This document shows, one piece after another, positions 1-6,952 of a stretch of DNA of 10,506 bases (positions are counted from its first letter, which is position 1; every line of letters begins with the position of its first letter). The DNA lies in NCBI GenBank assembly GCA_946413945.1, contig CAMKMR010000039.1, forward strand, positions 1 through 10,506, given 5' to 3'. The position numbers and the translations under genes are program-made. The stretch is from an uncultured Lachnospiraceae bacterium (GTDB lineage: Bacteria > Bacillota > Clostridia > Lachnospirales > Lachnospiraceae). A model generated the notes under the pieces. It ran no database searches and was not told where the DNA came from. It saw nothing but the letters and a program-made list of their open reading frames with translations.

Positions 1-1
1 T

Positions 2-245
2 CCTTTTGGTGTAATTTATTTTACCAAGTTGTGCAAATATCACTTGACATTGAGGGGCCGTGTTAGATAAGTCTCCAAAAGATTACCTGACAGATTACAG
101 GATCCGTCAGGCAAAAATAATGCTTAGAGAAAGCTGCTATCCTATACAGACTATCGCAAATTCGGTTGGCTTTGAGGATTCTTTGTATTTTTCAAAAGCA
201 TTTAAGGCTAAATGTGGCATTGCGCCAAGTGAATATAGGATTTAA
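2..245 (+). pseudogene. AraC-family transcriptional regulator, 3' remnant (frameshifted)
   Basis: From about base 66 to the stop at 243-245 the sequence encodes a typical C-terminal half of an AraC/XylS DNA-binding domain: SPKDYL, then YRIRQAKIMLRES, the second helix-turn-helix with IANSVGFEDSLYFSKAFK, and the closing GIAPSEYR. Upstream, this frame has stops at 12-14, 45-47 and 51-53. Frame 2 instead encodes YFTKLCKYHL, which resembles the end of the first helix-turn-helix (usually YFTKLFKYHL). Joining KYHL directly to DKSPKDYL would restore a canonical AraC sequence, so a 19-base insertion at about 47-65 seems to have shifted the frame. F-to-C in the LFK motif and apparently missing residues before YFTKL also suggest decay. 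A GTG at 60 could start a 61-residue second-HTH-only protein, but it has no good RBS. The rest of the gene lies left of the window. It ends inside the convergent transglutaminase gene. Confidence 0.7.
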
Positions 246-2535
246 ACAGGGCGCGGCTTTCGGCAACTTCTTTTTGACTAGGCTGATCTAGTCTGAAGCG
301 GATACGATAATAATTATTTATAGCAGCTTGTAAGATTTTTCTTTCATCTTCATCCTTTATTAGATCAAGGTATGATATTAAAATCATATCGCTATTATTA
401 TGAGAGTTATCTTCATTCTTAGCGTTGCCCACGGCTTTAGCGTTAGCCGTAGTTTTAGTGTTATCTTTGGATTTAGTAGTATCTACGGTTTTAGCGTTAT
501 CTTTGGTTTTAGCAGTATCCACGATTTTTTTATTATCTGTTTTTTTGATATTTTTATCGCTTATTTTATCCAGCTGCTGGAACAAATGCTGCATGTTGTA
601 AAGATATTTATCTCTTGCTGTCATTTTTATATAGCGGATATAGATTAAAAGTCTGTACAGTCCTATGATCAGGAGTAAGAGCAGGATCATAGCGCCTGTA
701 TAACTAAGGCTTTTTATAATAATATCCCTATAAAGCCTTTTATCATTTTCATTAGTTGTTTCTTCAGAGTGAGAAACAGTTGGCGGAGGAGTTATAGCTG
801 CAGGAGTTTTATTATCGCTGACATCTGTAGGACCATGATAAAATGCATTACTCTTTTTATTGTCACTGGTATCATTACTAACTTTAAGCCCCCAGGTCAT
901 TTCTTCTGCCGTTTTTTCACAACTGGTAGGCTCCATCCTGATCCAGCCTACATTTTTTATATATAGTTCGACCCAGGCATGGGAATAAGTGCCGTAGATC
1001 AATTCATATTTTTCGTTATTGTCTTTATATTCTGCCTTTTCAGGCCTTAAGTAACCGCTGCAATAACGGGCCGGAATATTGCAGGCTCTCAGCATAAGAG
1101 TCATAGCTGAAGCAAAGTGAGTACAATATCCCTTTTGACTGTAAAAAAGGAAACTTTCGATATAATTATCGCTGTTTCTTAAATCTATATCAGTGTCATA
1201 AAGGTACTGATGAAGGTAACATTCAATAGTCTTAGCTTTTTCATAATCGTTGCTGCAGTTTTTTGTAATATCATTTGTAAGGCGCTTTATATCATCGGTC
1301 AGCATAGATGTATCTAAAAATTTGTCAGCTTCATTTATAAAATGATACCGATCGGATATTATTGAGTCATAATATTCTCTTGAAAAATAATCACTCATGA
1401 TAAAGTCAAAGACGCTGTCACTGTATTTACATATGCTGTCATAATCAGCGTATTTTTCTACAGGCTTATCAAGAAGGCTAAGATAATATGGACTGGCATA
1501 ATCTATAGTCATATATCTAAGCTGATATTTAAAGCCTTTTTTATGAGTCTCGTCATGAATAGTATCGAGATGTTCGATAAAAAGAGGATTTTCCGGCAGG
1601 ATAAGATCTTTAGTATAGATATAGCGATACTCTATCTCCATTCCATTTACTTTTGAAAAACAGCTAACAGTTTCCTTATCAAGCTTATTTTGATAAAGCA
1701 GATTTATATATTCTATGAACCAGGCGTTATAGTTTTTGTCATAAGAAATCTTATCAGTAAGGCCTTTTTTAGTAAAAGTAAGGAAGCTGCAGCCCTTAAG
1801 GTATTTATAAGGGCTAGATGGGCTGGTATTTATTATCAGCTCTTCATTTTTTAAGTCAGTAACAGAGCCGGATAATAAGCCGGTATCAGAATAGGAACTG
1901 TAATTTGAATTTCCAAAATCATTAAAAATATACTGGACTCTGTAGCTTATTTCTCTTATTGAATCTTCAAATATCAGCCCGGCCTTTTTGATTAAAGTCC
2001 ACTGGAGAGGCTCATTTTTAGAGGGGAGAATGAGCAGCATAAGGCAGAGTATAAGAAATAAAAAGGAGTAATAAGAGGCATTTTTGTTTAACAGATTGAG
2101 GAGACCGTGGATGCAGGAAATGAGTAAAAAAACAGCGATGTATTTAGGAACATTTTCCTGCTGGAGCCACATGATGGTGAGGATCATAGAAGGTGGAAGA
2201 TAGATATAAGGCTTTAATTTTTCCTTCATAAATAGTAAAAGAAGCAGGGCTAAAGATAAAGCGCACGCGATATTTATAATAAGTGAAAGGTCGCGGAAGA
2301 TCAGCATAAAAATAAGAGCTGATAAAACAGCGGTCAGGATATAATAAGAATCTTTCTCTGACAAAATGAGTATCACGCGGATCAGGCAAAAGATAAAAAA
2401 ATAGCAATAGAAAGAAAGCCTGCTAAGATAAGGAACACCTTGCCTCTGCAGATATTCAATGGCTGGACAGCCAATCATGAGCAGGAAAATAGCTGCTTTT
2501 AGATATAAGATGCAGTTCTTTTTATTTTCTAACAT
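208..2535 (-). CDS. Membrane-anchored transglutaminase-like protein (YebA/TgpA type)
   Basis: This 775-residue protein has the TgpA/YebA layout. The N-terminal 170 or so residues are hydrophobic, with about six or seven membrane segments. An extracytoplasmic region follows, with a transglutaminase-like core at about 425-540, then a Pro/Thr-rich linker (about 578-600), one membrane helix (about 608-632) and a cytoplasmic tail. The catalytic triad is visible: Cys471 in GYCTHFASAM, His519 in YSHAWVELY and an acidic residue at 535 in WIRMEPT (Glu, where many members have Asp). Family members are membrane proteins with a protease or amidase-like fold; substrate is unknown here. The tail carries 12-residue repeats (663-710). 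The ATG follows AAAGAAAGG, 15 bases after the DUF58 gene, so it is last in the MoxR operon. Its final 11-12 codons overlap the AraC remnant tail-to-tail. It is slightly longer than typical relatives because of the repeats. Fold and context are clear; reaction is not. Confidence 0.9.
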   Translation of the reverse strand: MLENKKNCILYLKAAIFLLMIGCPAIEYLQRQGVPYLSRLSFYCYFFIFCLIRVILILSEKDSYYILTAVLSALIFMLIFRDLSLIINIACALSLALLLLLFMKEKLKPYIYLPPSMILTIMWLQQENVPKYIAVFLLISCIHGLLNLLNKNASYYSFLFLILCLMLLILPSKNEPLQWTLIKKAGLIFEDSIREISYRVQYIFNDFGNSNYSSYSDTGLLSGSVTDLKNEELIINTSPSSPYKYLKGCSFLTFTKKGLTDKISYDKNYNAWFIEYINLLYQNKLDKETVSCFSKVNGMEIEYRYIYTKDLILPENPLFIEHLDTIHDETHKKGFKYQLRYMTIDYASPYYLSLLDKPVEKYADYDSICKYSDSVFDFIMSDYFSREYYDSIISDRYHFINEADKFLDTSMLTDDIKRLTNDITKNCSNDYEKAKTIECYLHQYLYDTDIDLRNSDNYIESFLFYSQKGYCTHFASAMTLMLRACNIPARYCSGYLRPEKAEYKDNNEKYELIYGTYSHAWVELYIKNVGWIRMEPTSCEKTAEEMTWGLKVSNDTSDNKKSNAFYHGPTDVSDNKTPAAITPPPTVSHSEETTNENDKRLYRDIIIKSLSYTGAMILLLLLIIGLYRLLIYIRYIKMTARDKYLYNMQHLFQQLDKISDKNIKKTDNKKIVDTAKTKDNAKTVDTTKSKDNTKTTANAKAVGNAKNEDNSHNNSDMILISYLDLIKDEDERKILQAAINNYYRIRFRLDQPSQKEVAESRALFKSYIHLAQCHI
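406..549 (-). repeat. In-frame 36-bp tandem repeat (12-residue units) in transglutaminase tail
   Basis: About four degenerate units encode the motif xKxKDNxKTxDT: KTDNKKIVDT, AKTKDNAKTVDT, TKSKDNTKTTAN and AKAVGNAKNEDN (residues about 663-710). At DNA level, 455-490 and 491-526 match at 31 of 36 positions. The unit at 419-454 matches its neighbour at about 21 of 36. The period is a multiple of three, so copy-number change would keep the frame. The repeat sits in the cytoplasmic linker between the last membrane helix and the C-terminal conserved tail, and is rich in Lys, Asp, Asn and Thr. Confidence 0.85.
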
Positions 2536-2550
2536 AGCATGATCCTTTCT

Positions 2551-3585
2551 TTAAGCTTCCCTAAGCACAAGTACATTTTGTGAAAAATTTGTTTTAGCTT
2601 CCGTTTCTTTTGAAACAGGGTGGGACATGATCTTTTGGAGAGTGTCTAAATAAGCTTTATTAAAACTTTCGTAGTCATCGATTATTACTCCATCAACAGC
2701 AGGATCAGAGGAAATAAGCTGAAGAGGACGCTTATTTTTGGCAAAATAGCTCATGGCAGAAACCAGATATTCAAGAAAATAATCCCTTCTCTTAAGGCTT
2801 TCTTCGTCCATGCCGCTTTTTGTTTTTATGATCACCATTTTGATAAGCTCGGAACATTTTTCTTCTGGAAGACGGATGAAAAGCTGTTTTGTTCTTGCAT
2901 AATTTTTCCAATGAATGCTGTGGACAGGATCTCCGGGAGCATATTTTCGGATGTCATTTCCAAGAAATGACTCGTCGTTATGCATCTGATAACTACCGGT
3001 ATTATTATAAATCCTGTCAAGATCTGACCAGGCAAGATCGGTTATCTCAGGAAGGATATGGACTCTTAGACGGTCCTGAATCTTAAATGATAGTTTTAGC
3101 AGGCCAAAAGGATCCTTTAGGCTTATGGCGATAAGGCCTGCGGTATAGCTTCCGGCATATTTACAGGATAAGGGATTTGATATTTTTATACTTTCATGGG
3201 AAAAAAGTTTATAATCCAGCGAAAAACTGTCATCCTTATACTGGCTTACTAAATCTGAGGATATCAACTTAAAGGAAGCGACAGGTAAAAAGCCGGAATT
3301 CTCAAGGATTATAGAATATTCCCTTTTTTCTCCCTTTTTAAAGATACGGCCGTCAAGTTCCTGAGAGATCCTGAATGAAAATGAAAGATAAAAAAGATAA
3401 AGGATAGACAGGGGAACATAGAGAAGAAGGCTATAAAAAAATGCATAAGAAAATGCACCTCCCCATAGGCTTACAATGACAGTGGAGGTAATTAATAAGC
3501 AAATAAAAAAGCTCAGACGAAGGACTTTTTTATCCTGATTTAAACAAAGATGAAATCTTTTTTCGAAAAAAGGATCATTTTTCAT
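2551..3585 (-). CDS. DUF58 domain protein (YeaD-like)
   Basis: This 344-residue protein has two hydrophobic segments near the N-terminus (about 22-42 and 46-70). A beta-rich stretch follows, then the DUF58 signature at about 207-238: FLGNDIRKYAPGDP, then IHWKNYARTKQLFIR. The Arg-Tyr-x-Pro-Gly-Asp and Ile-His-Trp...Ala-Arg residues are the conserved core of the family. DUF58 proteins have a partial von Willebrand factor A-like fold and almost always sit next to a MoxR ATPase; they are proposed as its partner or substrate. The start codon overlaps the MoxR stop by one base (TAATG) and has only a weak purine stretch upstream (GAGAGA), which suggests translational coupling. The next gene begins 15 bases after its stop. 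No enzyme activity can be assigned. Confidence 0.9.
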   Translation of the reverse strand: MKNDPFFEKRFHLCLNQDKKVLRLSFFICLLITSTVIVSLWGGAFSYAFFYSLLLYVPLSILYLFYLSFSFRISQELDGRIFKKGEKREYSIILENSGFLPVASFKLISSDLVSQYKDDSFSLDYKLFSHESIKISNPLSCKYAGSYTAGLIAISLKDPFGLLKLSFKIQDRLRVHILPEITDLAWSDLDRIYNNTGSYQMHNDESFLGNDIRKYAPGDPVHSIHWKNYARTKQLFIRLPEEKCSELIKMVIIKTKSGMDEESLKRRDYFLEYLVSAMSYFAKNKRPLQLISSDPAVDGVIIDDYESFNKAYLDTLQKIMSHPVSKETEAKTNFSQNVLVLREA

Positions 3586-4511
3586 TATCTTGGTCTCTCT
3601 ATCTTTTCAATAACCTGATTAATAAGCTGCTGATCGGTATATTTATTCATTAAGGACTGAGTTGTAAGTACAAGGCGGTGAGGAAGGCAGGCTTTGGCCA
3701 TTGCGATGATATCTTCAGGAATAACATAATCTCTGCCATTTATATAAGCTGAAGCCTTAGAAGCCATGAGAAGATCAAGGCCACTGCGAGGACTGAGCCC
3801 GTATTCAAGTTCAGACATGGAACGGGTATGATCAACTATAGATAAGGCATAGCTTATCAGTTCGTCGTTCATGATGACATTTTTAACTTCCTCTTTCATT
3901 TTAACGATATCAGACACAGTAAGAACAGCTTTGATATCCTCATCTAATATGCCGTTAAGAAATTTTTTGGCAAGGGTCATCTGATCTTCCATTGACGGAT
4001 AACCAATGGAAAGACGCATGAGAAAACGGTCTTTTTCTGCTTCTGGCAAAGGATAAGTGCCCAACTGTTCTGATGGATTTTCTGTCGCTATTACCATAAA
4101 TGGATCTTCCAACAAAAATCTTTTTCCATCGATCGTAACCTGACATTCCTGCATTGCTTCAAGAAGTGCTGCCTGAGTTTTTGGAGAACTTCTGTTTATT
4201 TCATCGGCTATTATGATCTGGTTATGGATAGGGCCTTTAACTATACGGAATTCAGAAGTATTTGCATCAAAAACAGAAACTCCGATTATGTCAGATGGAA
4301 GAGTATCGGGAGTAAACTGGATCCTGGAAAAACTTGCATCAATAGAATGAGCAAGAAGTTTTGCTAAAGTAGTCTTTCCTACGCCTGGCACATCCTCTAA
4401 GAGGATATGACCGCCTGATAAGAGACTGATGATCAGTTTATCGACAACAGATACATTTCCAACGAACTTTTGAAAAATGTTTTCTTTGAGCAGTTTTAAT
4501 TTTTCTTGCAT
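3585..4511 (-). CDS. MoxR-family AAA+ ATPase (YeaC-like)
   Basis: This 308-residue cytoplasmic AAA+ ATPase has the full MoxR motif set. Walker A is DVPGVGKTT (about 40-48), Walker B is IIIADE (99-104) followed by INRSSPKTQAALLEAMQE, and sensor 1 is ATENP (142-146). An arginine-finger region EKDRFLMR lies at 159-166, and a C-terminal lid has sensor-2 Arg in SPRSGLDLL (about 240-248). The length fits the family. MoxR ATPases are thought to act as chaperones or remodelling factors for partner proteins encoded beside them, here the DUF58 and transglutaminase-like proteins. The ATG is preceded by GGGGGAAAATTTC, a good RBS. It is the first gene of the minus-strand operon and a candidate promoter lies about 75-100 bases upstream. 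Its physiological target cannot be read from the sequence. Confidence 0.94.
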   Translation of the reverse strand: MQEKLKLLKENIFQKFVGNVSVVDKLIISLLSGGHILLEDVPGVGKTTLAKLLAHSIDASFSRIQFTPDTLPSDIIGVSVFDANTSEFRIVKGPIHNQIIIADEINRSSPKTQAALLEAMQECQVTIDGKRFLLEDPFMVIATENPSEQLGTYPLPEAEKDRFLMRLSIGYPSMEDQMTLAKKFLNGILDEDIKAVLTVSDIVKMKEEVKNVIMNDELISYALSIVDHTRSMSELEYGLSPRSGLDLLMASKASAYINGRDYVIPEDIIAMAKACLPHRLVLTTQSLMNKYTDQQLINQVIEKIERPR

Positions 4512-4585
4512 GAAATTTTCCCCCGGATAAATAGATGTAAAATTGATATTTCACTTAATAAAAAACCACATTAATACCTTCTCTA

Positions 4586-4614
4586 ATCATAGCATAGATA
4601 AGGCTTTTTGTCTT
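4586..4614 (-). promoter_or_regulatory. Candidate sigma-A promoter for the MoxR operon
   Basis: Read on the minus strand there is AAGACA (4609-4614, 4 of 6 to the -35 consensus), a 17-base spacer, and TATGAT (4586-4591, 5 of 6 to the -10 consensus). Transcription would start near 4579 and leave a leader of about 70 bases before the MoxR ATG. No other equally good pair was seen on this strand between 4512 and 4700, but in such AT-rich DNA chance matches are common. Confidence 0.5.
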
Positions 4615-4685
4615 TTTAATAATTAAAAATATAAAAATATAAAAATTCTGTCATAAAAATTGTGAAAAATATTATGAAAATGTTA

Positions 4686-4715
4686 TTGACAGTTTAGAGA
4701 AAATTGATTTATGTT
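4686..4715 (+). promoter_or_regulatory. Candidate promoter for the 51-codon ORF
   Basis: A perfect -35 hexamer TTGACA (4686-4691) is followed after 18 bases by TATGTT (4710-4715, 4 of 6 to the -10 consensus). Transcription would begin near 4722, giving a leader of about 110 bases, mostly A-rich, before the start codon at 4833. The match is good for -35 and moderate for -10. Confidence 0.5.
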
Positions 4716-4832
4716 AAGAAAGTCAATTGCGAAAAATGTCAGAATTTTTAAAGATTTAAAATTCAAAACATAAAATCAACAAATCACAAAATTAAAAGAG
4801 TTAAAAAATATAAAAGAAAGGAGATAAAGGTC

Positions 4833-4988
4833 ATGAGAAATATTATCAGATTCGTCGATTTACAAGATAACTATACTTCACATTCTAGATATTATACTAC
4901 ATACGATCCTCGATTGGCTGTGGAACTATATCATTCGGATAAACCTTTATCTACTTTTTTTGATATCGGTTTTTTTAATGATAAGTGA
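4833..4988 (+). CDS. Small hypothetical protein, 51 residues
   Basis: I do not recognise this ORF. It has an ATG start with an excellent ribosome binding site (AGGAG at 4819-4823, 9 bases upstream) and a TGA stop. The stop lies 5 bases before a strong intrinsic terminator, and a TTGACA promoter lies upstream, so it looks like a complete one-gene unit. The product begins MRNIIRFVDLQDNYTSH and ends LSTFFDIGFFNDK. It is rich in aromatic residues (five Tyr, six Phe), has near-balanced charge, no Cys, no Trp, no signal peptide, no membrane helix and no double-glycine leader site. It could be a small regulatory or structural protein, or a leader peptide. Its own terminator separates it from the ABC genes that follow. 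The coding call rests on RBS, length and tight signals, not on homology. Confidence 0.6.
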   Translation: MRNIIRFVDLQDNYTSHSRYYTTYDPRLAVELYHSDKPLSTFFDIGFFNDK

Positions 4989-4993
4989 AATTC

Positions 4994-5033
4994 TACCAGC
5001 CAATGTAATATTTATATTGGCTGGTATTTTTTT
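4994..5033 (+). terminator. Rho-independent terminator after the 51-codon ORF
   Basis: A near-perfect stem pairs TACCAGCCAAT (from 4994) with ATTGGCTGGTA (to 5026). Ten or more GC-anchored pairs can extend to about 14 pairs through a G-T pair and AT pairs, with a 5-base loop. Seven T residues follow directly (5027-5033). The stop codon of the small ORF lies only 5 bases upstream. Confidence 0.92.
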
Positions 5034-5049
5034 ACCTAAAAATGGCTTT

Positions 5050-5081
5050 TTGCCGGTGGAAAAGCTGTTTTTATATATAAT
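5050..5081 (+). promoter_or_regulatory. Candidate promoter for the ABC exporter operon
   Basis: A perfect TATAAT lies at 5076-5081 within a TATATATAATATAAG stretch, about 57 bases before the chosen ATG. The -35 is weak. TTGCCG (5050-5055) is spaced 16 bases from the overlapping TATATA at 5072-5077, or 20 bases from TATAAT. It lies just after the upstream terminator, where a promoter for the following genes is expected. Confidence 0.45.
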
Positions 5082-5117
5082 ATAAGTGACAAAAGATGAT
5101 CACGATTAAAAAATAAT

Positions 5118-5137
5118 AGGAAAGGTTGGAAGGGAAG
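5118..5137 (+). promoter_or_regulatory. Double RBS that makes the ABC ATPase start ambiguous
   Basis: Two purine-rich SD-like stretches follow each other: AGGAAAGG (5118-5125) and GGAAGGG (5128-5134). A TTG at 5126 abuts the first, with only about 4 bases after AGGA. The ATG at 5138 follows the second closely and the first at 12 bases. The ATG gives the start MIEVSNLTKEF that is usual for ABC ATPases, so it is preferred. Confidence 0.55.
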
Positions 5138-6127
5138 ATGATCGAAGTAAGCAATTTAACAAAAGAATTTCGTAAACCTGTAAGAGGACAGGGAGTTAAA
5201 GGCATGGCTCGTACTCTTTTTTCTAAGAAGTACGAGACTAAGATTGCTGTAAATGATATAAATTTTAAGATTAATGATGGGGAGATTGTTGGCTACATTG
5301 GTTCAAATGGAGCCGGGAAAAGTACAACAATAAAGATGATGTGTGGGATCCTTACACCAACTAAAGGAAGCGTAAAAATTGACGGTCTAGAACCTTATAA
5401 GGACAGAATGACTGTAGCTTCAAAGATAGGTGTTGTATTTGGACAAAAAACACAGCTCTGGTGGGACATTCCCCTGGTAGAATCATTTAAAGTATTAAAA
5501 GAAATATATAGAGTATCAGATGAGGATTATAAAGAGAGAATGGATTTCCTCTGTAAGACACTGAATATTGATGAATTTCTTTCTCAGCCGGTAAGAACTC
5601 TTTCTTTAGGACAGAGAATGAGAGCAGATCTTGCTGCTAGCTGGCTTCACAATCCAAGAATCCTTTTCTTAGATGAGCCTACGATCGGCTTAGACGTATG
5701 GGTTAAGGAAAAGATCAGAAAAGCCATAAAGACAATGAATGAGAAATATAATACAACAGTAATCCTTACAACTCATGATATGCAGGATATTGAAAACTTA
5801 TGTTCGCGTATCGTAATGATCGAAAAAGGCGAGATAATCTATGATGGAGCCATAGAAGATATCAGACATACTTTTGGTAATATCAGGACTATAGCCCTTA
5901 CATTAAAGGATGAGCCGGATATCTCAAAGCTTGATGACTTTGGAAAGCTTGCCAGCTATGAATGGAAAGACCAGAAGCTTTATATTAAATTTGACGCTGA
6001 TGATCTCGAACTTAAAAATGTTGTAAATTATGCATTTGGAAATCTGAATGCTCAGGATATGCAGATTTCAGAAATAAATATTGAAGATGTTGTAAAGAGT
6101 ATCATGGCAAGAGGGGAGGCATCTTAA
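5138..6127 (+). CDS. ABC-2-type exporter ATP-binding protein (COG4586-like)
   Basis: This protein has 329 residues from the preferred ATG (a TTG at 5126 would add four). It shows a complete ABC ATPase: Walker A GSNGAGKST (about 55-63), Q-loop FGQKTQLWWDIP (Gln about 103), signature LSLGQRMRADL (from about 155), Walker B LFLDEPTIGLD (from about 176) and H-loop TTHDMQD (His about 213). The LSLGQRM signature and the Q-loop sequence followed by WWDIP are typical of the COG4586 subfamily, which pairs with two different six-helix permeases, as found directly downstream. The last 90 residues or so form a C-terminal extension common in this subfamily. The stop overlaps the start of the next gene by one base (TAATG). 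It should energise export or flux of an unknown substrate from the cytoplasmic face. Confidence 0.93.
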   Translation: MIEVSNLTKEFRKPVRGQGVKGMARTLFSKKYETKIAVNDINFKINDGEIVGYIGSNGAGKSTTIKMMCGILTPTKGSVKIDGLEPYKDRMTVASKIGVVFGQKTQLWWDIPLVESFKVLKEIYRVSDEDYKERMDFLCKTLNIDEFLSQPVRTLSLGQRMRADLAASWLHNPRILFLDEPTIGLDVWVKEKIRKAIKTMNEKYNTTVILTTHDMQDIENLCSRIVMIEKGEIIYDGAIEDIRHTFGNIRTIALTLKDEPDISKLDDFGKLASYEWKDQKLYIKFDADDLELKNVVNYAFGNLNAQDMQISEINIEDVVKSIMARGEAS

Positions 6128-6948
6128 TGAAAAAGTATTTCCCATTTTTAAAAGCCGGCATGATGCAGGAGATGGCCTATAAAGCGGGACTTTTCATATG
6201 GATGCTTATCACTGCGCTGCAGCTGGTATGTATAGTCTTTCTCTGGGTGGCTGTGTATGCAAATGCAGTAACTCCGGTCATAAACGGCTTTACATTTAAA
6301 GAGGTAATAGTATATTTCATAATCACGAATATATTTGCCTTTATGTGTCTTGAAAATGAAACCATGTACGGTATAAATGAAGAGATAAAGGATGGAACTA
6401 TAGCTATTTCGTTTATCAAACCCATTTCCTACAGATTAAGGTTTTTATTCAGAACTTTCGGAACCTGTCTTTTCAGATTACTTATCATGGGCATTCCGAC
6501 GCTTACTGTTTCGTTTATAATATTTATCAAAATGGGTTATCTTACGATTGCTTCGATTGCCGAATTTACAGCTCATATAGCGCTGTTTTTAATAGCGATG
6601 ATCTTTGCGGTAGCCCTGTTTGATACAGTAAATTATATATGTGGAGTCCTTTGCTTTTATACAACAGCAGCCTGGGGACTTAACTTTACAAAAAATGTAA
6701 TAGTAAATTTCTTTTCGGGAGTACTTCTTCCACTTTCATTCTTTCCGGGGAAAATGGCAAAGATTGCAGAGATACTTCCATTTGCAGGCTTGTCTCAGAA
6801 TCCGGTATTTATTCTTATATCGAGAGTAGATATAAGTACATCATTTGTGCTGATAGGAAAGGAGATCATGTGGTTTATCATCTTTGAGATAATAGCCAAG
6901 CTCCTTTTTAATCATGCAAGTAAAAAAGTAACAGTACAGGGGGGCTGA
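6127..6948 (+). CDS. ABC-2-type permease, first subunit (COG4587-like)
   Basis: This 273-residue integral membrane protein has about six predicted helices (near 22-44, 58-75, 112-134, 145-165, 190-206 and 240-261). Between the second and third helices is the motif EIKDGTIAISFIKPISYRL, matching the cytoplasmic Gly...Pro-Ile loop of ABC-2 permeases that contacts the ATPase. The ATG overlaps the upstream stop (TAATG), and GGGGAGG within the end of the ATPase gene serves as RBS. The next permease starts 4 bases after its stop, so the three genes are surely co-transcribed. It is expected to form a heterodimer with the next protein. Substrate unknown; no soluble binding protein is encoded nearby, in keeping with an exporter. 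Confidence 0.88.
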   Translation: MKKYFPFLKAGMMQEMAYKAGLFIWMLITALQLVCIVFLWVAVYANAVTPVINGFTFKEVIVYFIITNIFAFMCLENETMYGINEEIKDGTIAISFIKPISYRLRFLFRTFGTCLFRLLIMGIPTLTVSFIIFIKMGYLTIASIAEFTAHIALFLIAMIFAVALFDTVNYICGVLCFYTTAAWGLNFTKNVIVNFFSGVLLPLSFFPGKMAKIAEILPFAGLSQNPVFILISRVDISTSFVLIGKEIMWFIIFEIIAKLLFNHASKKVTVQGG

Positions 6949-6952
6949 TCCA

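Larger units (their letters stand above)
4512..4832. other. AT-rich divergent intergenic region
   Basis: These 321 bases separate the minus-strand MoxR operon from the plus-strand small ORF. They are very AT-rich, with runs such as AATTAAAAATATAAAAATATAAAAA around 4620-4650. They contain one candidate promoter for each direction and the long leader of the small ORF. No further coding ORF, RNA gene or obvious riboswitch fold was seen. Confidence 0.7.

Noticed and set aside
419..526. Short repeats of 36 bp that recall CRISPR repeat length
   Set aside because: The copies are directly adjacent, have no spacers and lie in frame within a gene; they are a protein-coding tandem repeat.
400..648. Plus-strand ORF with a repeated GFSVIFGFSS motif
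   Set aside because: It is the antisense of the 36-bp repeats in the transglutaminase gene; no RBS and no independent support.
4716..4832. Possible riboswitch or attenuator in the long leader of the small ORF
   Set aside because: The leader is A-rich with no stable stem or alternative terminator that I can see by eye.
4833..4988. Small ORF as a bacteriocin precursor serving the downstream ABC exporter
   Set aside because: It has no double-glycine leader, no Cys, and no peptidase domain in the ABC ATPase; a terminator separates the two. The idea is not supported.
5126..5137. TTG start for the exporter ATPase
   Set aside because: It sits too close to the AGGAAAGG site, and the ATG at 5138 gives the usual ABC ATPase N-terminus. 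It cannot be fully excluded.
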